Source: Thiohalomonas sp041685045 (GTDB lineage: Bacteria > Pseudomonadota > Gammaproteobacteria > Thiohalomonadales > Thiohalomonadaceae). From it: a stretch of 64,000 nucleotides of DNA. This document shows, in pieces, positions 32,981-41,319 of the stretch (position 1 is the stretch's first letter; each line of letters starts with the position of its first letter). The stretch lies in the NCBI GenBank assembly GCA_041685045.1, contig JAWLGP010000005.1:127981-191980 (forward strand), in the 5' to 3' direction. Below the pieces are notes generated by a model. It worked only from the letters and a program-made list of their open reading frames with translations, searched no databases and was not told where the DNA came from. The position numbers were made by a program, and so were the translations under genes.

Positions 32981-34062
32981 ACGTCATTTCCCAGTGGTTC
33001 CGCAAGTACTTCTCGGACCCGCAGGCGGTGCTGCTCGCCGTGTTGCTGCTGCTTGGCTTCGGCATCGTGCTCACCATGGGCGGGATGCTCATGCCGGTAC
33101 TGGCCGCCATCGTCATCGCCTACCTGCTGGAAGGCGTGGTGCAACTGCTGGAGCAGTACCGGGCGCCGCGGCTGTCGGCGGTGATCCTGGTGTTTCTCGC
33201 CTTCTCCGCGTTCATCTTGTTCCTGCTGTTCGGCGTCGTGCCGCTGCTGTGGGGGCAGACGGTGGATTTGGCGCGGGAGCTGCCCAATTACATCGGTGGC
33301 GGTCAGGAGATGTTGCTGCGTCTCCCGGAACACTATCCGTTCATCACCACCGAACAAGTGAGTGAGTTTATCGACGTGGTTCGCAGCAATGTCGCCGGGC
33401 TGGGTCAGCGGATCCTGTCGGTATCGTTGTCGTCGATCCCCGGCCTGATCACCCTGATCGTCTACTTGGTGCTGGTACCGCTGCTGGTGTTCTTCTTCCT
33501 CAAGGACAAATACCGTATCGTCGGTTGGGTGACCGGTTTTCTGCCGCAGGAGCGTTCCGTCGCTTCCCACGTCTGGGGTGAGGTCGACATCCAGATCGGC
33601 AACTACGTGCGTGGCAAGTTCTGGGAGATCCTCATCATCGGCGCTGCCACCTATGTCACCTTTGCCTTAATGGGGCTCAAGTATTCCATCCTGCTGGCGG
33701 TCCTGGTCGGCCTGTCGGTGCTGGTACCGTACATAGGCGCGGCGGTGGTGACGGTGCCCGTGGCGGTGGTTGCCTTCTTCCAGTGGGGTTGGGGTCACGA
33801 CTTCGCCTGGGTCATGATCGCCTACGGCATCATCCAGGCCCTGGACGGCAACGTGCTGGTGCCGCTGCTGTTTTCTGAGGTGGTCAACCTGCACCCGGTG
33901 GCTATCATCGTCGCCGTGCTGGTGTTCGGCGGCCTTTGGGGTTTCTGGGGCGTGTTTTTCGCCATTCCGCTGGCGACGTTAGTGAATGCGCTGCTGCGGG
34001 CCTGGCCGCGGTCGGCTCCGGAGCATCCGGTGCGCGTTGACGGCGGCATTCAACAGGATTAA
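32977..34062 (+). CDS. AI-2E/PerM family transporter
   Basis: A 361-residue inner-membrane protein of the AI-2E exporter (TqsA/PerM) family, with about eight hydrophobic segments. The family block VPLLVFFFLKDKYRI and the C-terminal IIQALDGNVLVPLLFSEVVNLHPVAIIVAVLVFGGLWGF region are present. Substrates in this family vary, and autoinducer export cannot be assumed. The last three residues (QQD) and the stop come from an AGGAT-family repeat. Confidence 0.9.
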   Translation: MNVISQWFRKYFSDPQAVLLAVLLLLGFGIVLTMGGMLMPVLAAIVIAYLLEGVVQLLEQYRAPRLSAVILVFLAFSAFILFLLFGVVPLLWGQTVDLARELPNYIGGGQEMLLRLPEHYPFITTEQVSEFIDVVRSNVAGLGQRILSVSLSSIPGLITLIVYLVLVPLLVFFFLKDKYRIVGWVTGFLPQERSVASHVWGEVDIQIGNYVRGKFWEILIIGAATYVTFALMGLKYSILLAVLVGLSVLVPYIGAAVVTVPVAVVAFFQWGWGHDFAWVMIAYGIIQALDGNVLVPLLFSEVVNLHPVAIIVAVLVFGGLWGFWGVFFAIPLATLVNALLRAWPRSAPEHPVRVDGGIQQD

Positions 34063-34087
34063 CAGGATTTTTCAGGATTAACAGGGA
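34047..34087. repeat. AGGAT-family repeat giving the permease stop codon
   Basis: ATTCAACAGGATTAACAGG continues to CAGGATTAACAGGGA. The TAA inside ACAGGATTAACAGG is the stop of the PerM-family gene. Fourth copy of the family in the window. Confidence 0.85.
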
Positions 34088-34109
34088 AGGCTATTTGCTC
34101 TGGTTTAGA

Positions 34110-34196
34110 AGAGTTGAGTTAAGAGTTAAGCGGCGCCGCGATGCTCCTCGTCGCTCTCAACCGCTAACCCTTAACTGCTCACTCTTAACCGCCTCA
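34110..34196. repeat. GAGTTAAGAGTTAAG inverted repeat
   Basis: GTTGAGTTAAGAGTTAAGCG (34112-34131) faces AACCGCTAACCCTTAAC and CTCTTAACCGCC (34158-34193). The same TTAACCCTTAACC vocabulary occurs at 20158-20200, 20364-20395 and 21836-21858. It lies between the convergent permease and phoH genes. Confidence 0.75.
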
Positions 34197-34202
34197 CCGC
34201 CT

Positions 34203-35630
34203 TTACAGAATTTCCGCCGCGTAATCCGCCAGCCGTGACCGCTCGCCGCGGCGCAGGGTGACGTGCCCGCCGTGGGGCCAGCCCTTGAAGCGATCGACCA
34301 CGTAGGTGAGGCCGGAGTTGGTCTCGGTCAGGTAGGGGGTGTCGATCTGGGCGACATTGCCCAGGCAGACCACCTTGGTGCCGGGACCGGCGCGCGTGAT
34401 CAGGGTCTTCATCTGCTTCGAGGTGAGGTTCTGCGCCTCGTCGATGATCAGGTACTTGTTGAGAAAGGTGCGCCCGCGCATGAAGTTGAGCGAGCGGATC
34501 TTCACCCGCTTGGACATCAGCTCGTTGGTCGCGGCCCGCTCCCAGTCGCTGTTGTGCTCGGACTGGGTCAGTACCTCCAGGTTGTCCATCAGGGCACCCA
34601 TCCACGGCGCCATCTTCTCCTCTTCGGTGCCGGGCAGAAAACCGATGTCTTCGCCGACCGACACCGTGACCCGGGTCATGATGATCTCGGCATAACGCTG
34701 TTCATCGAGCACCTGCGCCAGGCCGGCGGCGAGGGTGAGCAGGGTCTTGCCGGTGCCTGCCTGACCGAGCAGGGTGACGAAGTCGATCTCCGGGTCCATC
34801 AGCAGGTTCAGGGCGAAGTTCTGCTCGCGGTTGCGGGCATTGATGCCCCACACGGTGTGGTGGGAGCGAAAGTCCTTTACGGTCTCGATGATGGCGCTGC
34901 CGTCTTCCACCTGGCGCACCACCGCCTCGAACTGCGGCTCCTCCTCGCTGCCGAGGTAGAGAAATTCGCTGGCGTACCACTCGGCGGTGTCGGGGCCGGT
35001 GATGCGATAGTAGGTACGGCCCTGCTCCTGCCAGGACTCCATCGCCTTGCTGTGCGCCTCCCAGAAATCGGCGTTCAGCTCCATGGCTCCGGTGTAGAGC
35101 AGGTTGACGTCTTCCAGCACCTGGTCGTTGCGGTAGTCCTCGGCATGGAGGCCGATCGCCGAGGCCTTGATGCGCATGTTGGTGTCCTTGGACACCACGG
35201 TTACGGTGTGGCCCGGATGCTTTTCGCACAGGGCCAGGGCGGTGCCGAGAATGTTGTTGTCCGGCTTGGAGCCGGGGAGGGTGGCCGGCAGGTTCGCCTC
35301 CAAATTGGCGGTCTGAAAGAACAGGCGCCCGCTCGGGCCGACGCCGCCGTTGCCCACCGCGCGCTCGGAGAGCGGCAGACCGGCATCGATCTCCTTTTTG
35401 TCCACCCCGGTCATCAGCTCATCGAGAAAACGACTCGCCTGGCGCGCGTTGCGGGCCACTTCCGAATGGCCCTTCTTGTTATTGTCCAGCTCCTCGATCA
35501 CCACCATCGGCAGGTAGATGTCGTGTTCCTGGAAACGAAAGATGGCGGTGGGGTCGTGCATCAGCACGTTGGTATCCAGCACGAACAGCCGCTTGGTGCG
35601 GCCGGGGCCTTTCTTGCTCTTTTCAGCCAT
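34203..35630 (-). CDS. PIN-PhoH family RNA helicase/nuclease-like ATPase
   Basis: A 475-residue protein. It has an N-terminal PIN domain (residues 12-150, FVLDTNVLMHDPTAIFRF with acidic residues for RNA cleavage) fused to a C-terminal PhoH ATPase (Walker A GQAGTGKT near 290, DEAQNLTSKQMKTL later). PIN-PhoH proteins couple RNA unwinding with RNase activity. The gene is followed by repeats; bcp is 33 bp upstream on the same strand. Confidence 0.95.
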   Translation of the reverse strand: MAEKSKKGPGRTKRLFVLDTNVLMHDPTAIFRFQEHDIYLPMVVIEELDNNKKGHSEVARNARQASRFLDELMTGVDKKEIDAGLPLSERAVGNGGVGPSGRLFFQTANLEANLPATLPGSKPDNNILGTALALCEKHPGHTVTVVSKDTNMRIKASAIGLHAEDYRNDQVLEDVNLLYTGAMELNADFWEAHSKAMESWQEQGRTYYRITGPDTAEWYASEFLYLGSEEEPQFEAVVRQVEDGSAIIETVKDFRSHHTVWGINARNREQNFALNLLMDPEIDFVTLLGQAGTGKTLLTLAAGLAQVLDEQRYAEIIMTRVTVSVGEDIGFLPGTEEEKMAPWMGALMDNLEVLTQSEHNSDWERAATNELMSKRVKIRSLNFMRGRTFLNKYLIIDEAQNLTSKQMKTLITRAGPGTKVVCLGNVAQIDTPYLTETNSGLTYVVDRFKGWPHGGHVTLRRGERSRLADYAAEIL

Positions 35631-35663
35631 GGATGAAACTCACCTGAACGAATTTATGAAGCT

Positions 35664-36131
35664 TTAAAGGGCCCTTGCGGCCTCCAGGACCGCATCGGCG
35701 TGGCCGTCGACCTTGACCTTGCGCCACTCGGCGCGAAGTACCCCCTTGGCATCGATAAGAAACGTACTGCGCTCGATACCCAGCACCTTGCGGCCGTACA
35801 TGTTCTTCTCTTTGATGACGTCGAAGGTGCGGCACAGCTGCTCCTCCTTGTCCGAGAGCAGCTCGAACGGAAACCCCTGCTTGGCCTTGAAATTCTCGTG
35901 CGATTTTACGCCGTCGCGGGACACCCCGAGTACGACGGTGTTCGCCTTCTCGAACTCCGGATAGAGGTCGCGAAAGGCCTGCCCCTCCGTGGTGCAGCCC
36001 GGCGTACTGTCTTTCGGGTAGAAATAGAGCACGAGGTTGCGCCCCTTGAAGTCGCTGAGAGCGAGCTCCTGCTCACCGGTGGCGGGGAGCCGGACGTCGG
36101 GCACTTTCTTGCCGATGGCGATTTCGCTCAT
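35664..36131 (-). CDS. bcp: Thioredoxin-dependent peroxiredoxin Bcp (PrxQ)
   Basis: A 155-residue peroxiredoxin that reduces hydrogen peroxide and organic peroxides. The peroxidatic Cys46 is in DSTPGCTTEG. The second cysteine of the classical atypical 2-Cys Bcp (five residues later) is absent; the only other Cys is near residue 98 (QLCRTF), which could resolve in a PrxQ-beta manner. The position beside gcvR and dapA is conserved in gammaproteobacteria. Confidence 0.94.
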   Translation of the reverse strand: MSEIAIGKKVPDVRLPATGEQELALSDFKGRNLVLYFYPKDSTPGCTTEGQAFRDLYPEFEKANTVVLGVSRDGVKSHENFKAKQGFPFELLSDKEEQLCRTFDVIKEKNMYGRKVLGIERSTFLIDAKGVLRAEWRKVKVDGHADAVLEAARAL

Positions 36132-36150
36132 GTCTCGAATACCTTGTTTG

Positions 36151-36221
36151 AACCGCAGAGACGCAGACCACGCAGACGGGAGCGGTGTTGCATGGAGTGA
36201 CCCTCCGCGCCCCTGCGGTAA
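36151..36221. repeat. ACCGCAGAGACGCAGA repeat
   Basis: AACCGCAGAGACGCAGACC at 36151-36169 and the inverted CGCGCCCCTGCGG at 36206-36218 bracket the bcp-gcvR gap. It is a degenerate relative of the hairpin at 27503-27580. Confidence 0.65.
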
Positions 36222-36242
36222 TCACCTCTCTCGGGGAGCACG

Positions 36243-36782
36243 TCAGCGCTTGGCCGGTTCGAGCACCGCATCGAGGTTGAGGGCGTCGCAGAAGTCGAGG
36301 AACTCGTCCCGCAGCTTGGCGATGTGCAGGTCGGCCGGGATATTGACCGTGATGTTGGCCGAAAACATCTGGGTGCCGGTGTGGGGAGCGTGGTAGCTCT
36401 CCGTATACAGGTCCTCGATGTTGATGGCGCGGACCGAGAAGAAACCCGCCAGCTGGTTCACGATCCCCGGGTGGTCGAGGGAGACCACGTTGACCAGGTA
36501 GGGCATGCCCCCGGTCGCGGGGCGCTCCTCGGTGCGCCGGGCGATGATGGTCAGGTTGAGCTTTTTCTCCAGCGCCGGGACGAGGTGCTCGAGCTTGGCG
36601 ATGGCGGCCCAGGGGCCTTCGACCATCATCAGGATCGCGAACTCGCCGCCCAGTACGGTCATCCGGCTATCGACGATGTTGCAGCCCGACTCCGTGACCG
36701 GCTCGGTCAGCTCGCCGACGATGCCGGCCCGATCCCGGCCCAGCGCGGATATGACAAGGTACTGCTTGCCCGTAGTCCCCAT
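36243..36782 (-). CDS. gcvR: Glycine cleavage system regulator GcvR-like (two ACT domains)
   Basis: A 179-residue protein of two ACT domains: residues 6-80 (LVISALGRDRAGIVGELTEP) and 92-170 (YLVNVVSLDHPGIVNQLAGFF). In E. coli GcvR binds glycine and represses GcvA-mediated activation. The conserved order bcp-gcvR-dapA supports the call. It is divergent from dapA across 144 bp. Confidence 0.9.
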   Translation of the reverse strand: MGTTGKQYLVISALGRDRAGIVGELTEPVTESGCNIVDSRMTVLGGEFAILMMVEGPWAAIAKLEHLVPALEKKLNLTIIARRTEERPATGGMPYLVNVVSLDHPGIVNQLAGFFSVRAINIEDLYTESYHAPHTGTQMFSANITVNIPADLHIAKLRDEFLDFCDALNLDAVLEPAKR

Positions 36783-36926
36783 AAGCTCCGACGTTCTCGT
36801 TTGGGTTTTCGGTCTAGTCTACCGCAAGAACACCGGGACGAGATACGAGGGAGGGGAGGGCTCTTCCCTCGCCTCGCTCTTATAAGTACCATGCACGCTT
36901 TGATCTTCAGGCGTTTGGAGACCCCC

Positions 36927-37802
36927 ATGTTTCACGGCAGTATGGTTGCCCTGGCGACCCCGATGCGGACCGATGGTTCGATCGACGAGCAGAGTCTCGA
37001 GCAGCTGGTGGAATTTCACGTGAACAACGGTACCGACGCGATTGTCGCCGTCGGCACCACCGGCGAGTCGCCCACCCTCGACCATGACGAGCACTGCTGG
37101 GTCATCAAACGTGTGGTCGAACTGGCGGCGGGGCGCGTTCCGGTCATCGGCGGCACCGGTGCCAACTCGACCCGCGAGGCGATCGAGCTGACACGCTGTG
37201 CCATGGAGGCAGGGGTGGATGCCTGCCTGCTGGTCACGCCGTACTACAACAAGCCCACCCAGGAAGGCATGTACCGCCACTTCCTGGCGGTGGCGGATGC
37301 CGTGGCGGTTCCGCAGATCCTGTACAACGTGCCGGGACGCACCGCCTGCGACCTGCTGCCCGACACCGTCGAGCGGCTGTCGCACGTCTCCAACATCGTC
37401 GGCATCAAGGAAGCCACAGGCAACCTGGAGCGCGCGCGCGAACTCATCGAGCGCTGCGGGGCGCGCATGGACATCTACAGCGGCGACGATGCCACGGCAA
37501 TGGAGCTGATGTTGATGGGCGGCAAGGGCGACATCTCGGTGACCGCCAATGTCGCCCCCAAACTGATGCATGAAATGTGTGCCGCTGCCATCGCCGGTGA
37601 CCGCGCCACGGCCGAGGCCATCAACGAAAAGCTGATGCCGCTGCACAAAAACCTGTTTCTTGAGGCCAATCCGATCCCGGTGAAATGGGCGCTGCATGAG
37701 ATGGGGCTGATTCCCGATGGCATCCGCCTGCCCCTGACCGTCCTCTCCGAACAGCACCACGAGAAGGTGCGTGAGGCGCTGCGGCACGCCGGGGCCCTCT
37801 GA
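36927..37802 (+). CDS. dapA: 4-hydroxy-tetrahydrodipicolinate synthase
   Basis: A 291-residue aldolase that commits aspartate semialdehyde and pyruvate to lysine and diaminopimelate synthesis. GTTGESPTL, the catalytic Tyr of VTPYYNKPTQEG, and the Schiff-base lysine in VGIKEATGN are all present. ATG 36927 gives the usual length. It is followed by bamC, 26 nt later. Confidence 0.98.
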   Translation: MFHGSMVALATPMRTDGSIDEQSLEQLVEFHVNNGTDAIVAVGTTGESPTLDHDEHCWVIKRVVELAAGRVPVIGGTGANSTREAIELTRCAMEAGVDACLLVTPYYNKPTQEGMYRHFLAVADAVAVPQILYNVPGRTACDLLPDTVERLSHVSNIVGIKEATGNLERARELIERCGARMDIYSGDDATAMELMLMGGKGDISVTANVAPKLMHEMCAAAIAGDRATAEAINEKLMPLHKNLFLEANPIPVKWALHEMGLIPDGIRLPLTVLSEQHHEKVREALRHAGAL

Positions 37803-37828
37803 AACGAGCAACGCGAGGAAACCTGACA

Positions 37829-38938
37829 TTGCCTTTAAGTACACCGCGCCTGGCGGTTCTGATCGCCGCTGTTGCGCTGGCTACCGGCTGTAGCGTCGGC
37901 AGCTTCTCTTCCAAGAAGGTCGACTACAAACAGGCCAATACGCTGCCCCCGCTCGAGGTCCCGCCGGACCTGAGTTCCCCGGTCGTGCAGAGCGATGGCC
38001 TGCCGGCGCTCGCCTCCCTCCGCTCGGGTTCGTCCGATGAGGTCCAGCCCGCCGCCCGCGTATTGCCCAAGAAGCTGAATGTCGAAGTCCGGGGTCGCGG
38101 CGACCAGCGCTGGTTGACGGTGGACGCCGACGCCGACAAGGTGTGGGAACAGGTGCGGGACTACTGGCTGAAGAACGGCTTCGAGCTGAAGGTCGAGGAG
38201 CCGGCCATCGGCCTGATCGAAACCCAGTGGGCAGAGAACCGTGCCGACGTGCCGGAGGGATTCCTCCGTGGTGCCCTCTCGAAGGCATTCAGCGGGCTCT
38301 ACTCCGCGCCCACCCGTGACAAGTTCCGGGTGCGCCTCGAGCGCATCGATGAAGGCACGACCGAGGTCTACCTCACCCACTACGGGGTGGAACAGGTGGT
38401 GACCACGGATACCGCGGGTGAAGCATCGCAGGCCATTTGGCGGCCGCGGCCCAGCGATCCGGAACTGGCCAATGAAATGCTGAACCGGATTACCGCCTTC
38501 CTCGGCGTAGGGATTGAGCAGGCCGAAACCATGGTTGCCGTCCAGGAGGACCCGCGCGCCGTGTTGCAGAGTGCCGGCGGCGATCCGGTACTCGATGTCC
38601 GCGAGAACTTCGCGCGTGCCTGGCGCCGTACCGGCCTGGCCCTGGACCGCATCGGCTTCGTGGTCGAGGACCGCAACCGGTCGGAAGGAACCTACTACGT
38701 CCGCCAGGTCGATCAGCTGGCCGATGCCGGCGTAAAGGGCGAGAAGAAGGGATTTTTCGCCAGCCTGTTCTCGTCGGATGATGAAGAGGTCGCCACCGAG
38801 GTCCTCAAGGGACGCGTCCTGGTGGAACCGGTCGGCGAGGAGCGCACCCGGCTGAGCGTGCGGGATGAAAACGGCGCGGCGGTCACGCCGCAGCAGGCGG
38901 AATCGCTACTCAAACGCCTGGAGCAGCAGTTGCGTTGA
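37829..38938 (+). CDS. bamC: Outer-membrane assembly lipoprotein BamC
   Basis: A 369-residue lipoprotein of the BAM complex. The signal peptide ends in the lipobox ATGC, with Cys21 as acylation site. The unstructured N-terminal segment contains LPPLEVPPDLSSP, which contacts BamD. Two helix-grip domains follow. The start is TTG with a GAGGAA ribosome site at 37815. The dapA-bamC-purC order is conserved. Confidence 0.93.
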   Translation: MPLSTPRLAVLIAAVALATGCSVGSFSSKKVDYKQANTLPPLEVPPDLSSPVVQSDGLPALASLRSGSSDEVQPAARVLPKKLNVEVRGRGDQRWLTVDADADKVWEQVRDYWLKNGFELKVEEPAIGLIETQWAENRADVPEGFLRGALSKAFSGLYSAPTRDKFRVRLERIDEGTTEVYLTHYGVEQVVTTDTAGEASQAIWRPRPSDPELANEMLNRITAFLGVGIEQAETMVAVQEDPRAVLQSAGGDPVLDVRENFARAWRRTGLALDRIGFVVEDRNRSEGTYYVRQVDQLADAGVKGEKKGFFASLFSSDDEEVATEVLKGRVLVEPVGEERTRLSVRDENGAAVTPQQAESLLKRLEQQLR

Positions 38939-39708
38939 GGCGTCCATTTCGCTTCGCCTACCTGGGCAGCGGAAGCCGCGGCAACGCACTGGTCGTGACG
39001 GTCGATACCACCTGCATCCTGGTGGATTGCGGTTTTTCGGTGAAAGAGACCGTCCACCGGCTACAGCGGCTTGGGATCGAGCCCGAGGCCGTGGATGCGG
39101 TGCTGGTGACCCACGAGCACCGCGACCATATCGGCGGGGTCGGGCCGTTCGCCCGGCGCTTCGGAGTACCGGTATGGATGACGCCCGGCTCGTTTTCCGG
39201 GCAGGATGCCGACGGCTTTCCACGGGTCGAACTGTTCAACTGTCACGAGCCGTTCGCGGTTGGTGACCTTGAGGTGTGGCCCTATCCGGTGCCGCACGAT
39301 GCGCGCGAGCCGGCACAGTTCGTGTTCGGCGATGGCTCGGTTCGACTGGGGCTGCTGACCGATGCGGGGCGTCCCACCCAGCACATCGCCGACCAGCTCC
39401 AAGGGTGCGATGCACTGATCGTGGAGTGCAACCACGACCCGGAAATGTTGGCCAACGGCCCGTATCCGCCCGCCCTGAAGGCCCGGGTCGGCGGCGGGCT
39501 CGGCCACCTGAGCAACGGCCAGGCGGCGCAGGTCGTTTCGGACTTGAGCGGTGGCACGCTGCAGCACGTGGTCGCGGCGCACTTGAGCGAGAAGAACAAC
39601 CGGCCGGAACTGGCCCAGGCGGCTCTGAGCGATGTGCTCGGCTGTACCCCGGACTGGATCGCGTGGGCCGAACAGGATACTGGCCTCGACTGGCGCGAAG
39701 TAAACTGA
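38935..39708 (+). CDS. MBL-fold metal-dependent hydrolase (YycJ-like)
   Basis: A 257-residue metallo-beta-lactamase fold. Its N-terminus LGSGSRGNALVV and metal motif THEHRDHIGGV are typical of the YycJ/WalJ group, which are 5'-3' exonuclease-like hydrolases. A later VVAAHLSEKNN block gives further ligands. TTG start overlaps the bamC stop. It is inserted between bamC and purC, where E. coli has no gene. Confidence 0.88.
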   Translation: MRRPFRFAYLGSGSRGNALVVTVDTTCILVDCGFSVKETVHRLQRLGIEPEAVDAVLVTHEHRDHIGGVGPFARRFGVPVWMTPGSFSGQDADGFPRVELFNCHEPFAVGDLEVWPYPVPHDAREPAQFVFGDGSVRLGLLTDAGRPTQHIADQLQGCDALIVECNHDPEMLANGPYPPALKARVGGGLGHLSNGQAAQVVSDLSGGTLQHVVAAHLSEKNNRPELAQAALSDVLGCTPDWIAWAEQDTGLDWREVN

Positions 39709-39737
39709 ATCCCAAGAGAAATTCGGAAGACAGCACG

Positions 39738-40451
39738 ATGGAAAAGAAGACTGAGCTCTACGCAGGCAAGGCCAAATCGGTCTACACCACCGACGATGCC
39801 GACAAACTGATCCTCCACTTCCGCGACGATACCTCCGCGTTCGACGGCGAAAAGGTGGAGAAGCTGGCGCGCAAGGGCATGGTGAACAACAAGTTCAACG
39901 CGTTCATCATGCAGAAGCTGGAGGCGGCCGGCGTGCCGACCCACTTCGAGAGCCTGCTCTCCGATAACGAGTCGGTGGTGAAGAAGCTCGACATGATCCC
40001 GGTTGAGTGCGTGGTGCGCAACATCGCCACCGGCTCCATGGTGCGGCGCCTGGGTGTGCAGGACGGCCTCGACCTCAATCCGCCCACCTTCGAATTCTTC
40101 CTCAAGAATGACGCCCTGCACGACCCGATGGTCAACGACTATCACATCCGCACCTTCGGCTGGGCGACCGACGCCGAAGTCGAGGCGATGAAGACGCTGA
40201 CCTTCAAGGTCAATGACATCCTGAAGCAGCTGTTCCTCGACGCAGGTATGCTCCTGGTCGACTACAAACTGGAGTTCGGCCGCTTCAAGGGGCAGATTGT
40301 CCTCGGCGACGAGTTCACCCCGGACGGCTGCCGCCTGTGGGATGCGGAAACCCGCAAGAAGCTGGACAAGGACCGCTTCCGCCAGGGTCTCGGCGGTGTG
40401 GTCGAGGCCTACGAAGAGGTGGCCCACCGCCTCGGTGTCAACCTGGACTGA
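39738..40451 (+). CDS. purC: SAICAR synthase (phosphoribosylaminoimidazole-succinocarboxamide synthase)
   Basis: A 237-residue enzyme of purine synthesis, condensing CAIR with aspartate using ATP. Blocks LYAGKAKSVY, RNIATGSMVRRLG and VDYKLEFGRF (ATP-grasp-like) are intact and the length is standard. It follows the MBL gene by 29 nt. Confidence 0.98.
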   Translation: MEKKTELYAGKAKSVYTTDDADKLILHFRDDTSAFDGEKVEKLARKGMVNNKFNAFIMQKLEAAGVPTHFESLLSDNESVVKKLDMIPVECVVRNIATGSMVRRLGVQDGLDLNPPTFEFFLKNDALHDPMVNDYHIRTFGWATDAEVEAMKTLTFKVNDILKQLFLDAGMLLVDYKLEFGRFKGQIVLGDEFTPDGCRLWDAETRKKLDKDRFRQGLGGVVEAYEEVAHRLGVNLD

Positions 40452-40463
40452 GCCCCACCGACG

Positions 40464-40527
40464 GATCCTCGTTCCCATGGAGCGAGGATCCCTCCCCCGG
40501 GGGGCGGAATACGGGGCTATTCCGCCT
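40464..40527. repeat. Two hairpins after purC
   Basis: GGATCCTCG/CGAGGATCC (40464-40472, 40484-40492) and GGCGGAATA/TATTCCGCC (40503-40511, 40519-40527) are perfect 9-bp stems. No T tract follows. They fill the gap before the response regulator gene and may reduce read-through from purC. Confidence 0.6.
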
Positions 40528-40638
40528 TCCAACCTTCGATTTGGTCAAACCAACCCCGCCCGGCTTACAATCCCCTTCAATTGGAGCGGGACGGTACGAA
40601 CATGTGGTTAGCTGGGGGACGGTCGATGGTTGTTGATC

Positions 40639-41319
40639 ATGCACCTGCTGCTGGTTGAGGACAGTCCGGATCTGGTGGCCAACGTGGTCGACTTCTTCGG
40701 TGACCGCGGCCATTCGGTCGATGTCGCCTACGACGGCCTCAGCGGCCTCAAGTTCGCCCTCGACAATGACTATGACGCCATCGTTCTCGACCTGATGCTC
40801 CCCGGCATGGACGGCATCGACGTGTGCCGCCGACTGCGCGAGGAGGGGCGGGACGTTCCCGTTCTGATGCTGACGGCGCGCGATGCCCTGGTCGACAAGC
40901 TGGAGGGTTTCGATAGTGGCGCCGACGACTATCTGATCAAACCCTTTGCCCTGCTGGAACTCGAGGCGCGCGTGAGCGCCCTGCGGCGGCGGGCGCGTGG
41001 CGGGCTGGCACGGCGCCGACTGCGAGTGGCCGATCTGACCTTCGACACCGCCACCTTGCAGGTGGAACGTGCCGGGCAGCGCATCGAGTTGCCACCGATC
41101 CCCTTGCGCATCCTCGAATTGCTGCTGCGCCAGTCGCCGCGGGTGGTACCGCGCGAGCTGATCGTGCGCGAAATCTGGGGCGATTCCCCGCCCGACAGCG
41201 ATGCCTTGCGTGCCCACATGCACGCCCTGCGCTCGGCCGTCGACCGCGATGGCGAACGCCGCCTGCTGCATACGGTACGCGGCATCGGTTACCAACTGGC
41301 CGACCCCGGTGGCGGCTAG
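40639..41319 (+). CDS. OmpR/PhoB-family response regulator
   Basis: A 226-residue regulator. The receiver domain has phospho-acceptor Asp51 (IVLDLMLPGMDG), acidic pair E7-D8, and Lys in DDYLIKPF. The C-terminal winged helix ends with HAVRGIGYQL-type sequence (LLHTVRGIGYQLADP). It is most like PhoP/QseB regulators. ATG 40639 was chosen because upstream codons are TTG only. It overlaps the kinase start by 11 nt. Confidence 0.93.
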   Translation: MHLLLVEDSPDLVANVVDFFGDRGHSVDVAYDGLSGLKFALDNDYDAIVLDLMLPGMDGIDVCRRLREEGRDVPVLMLTARDALVDKLEGFDSGADDYLIKPFALLELEARVSALRRRARGGLARRRLRVADLTFDTATLQVERAGQRIELPPIPLRILELLLRQSPRVVPRELIVREIWGDSPPDSDALRAHMHALRSAVDRDGERRLLHTVRGIGYQLADPGGG

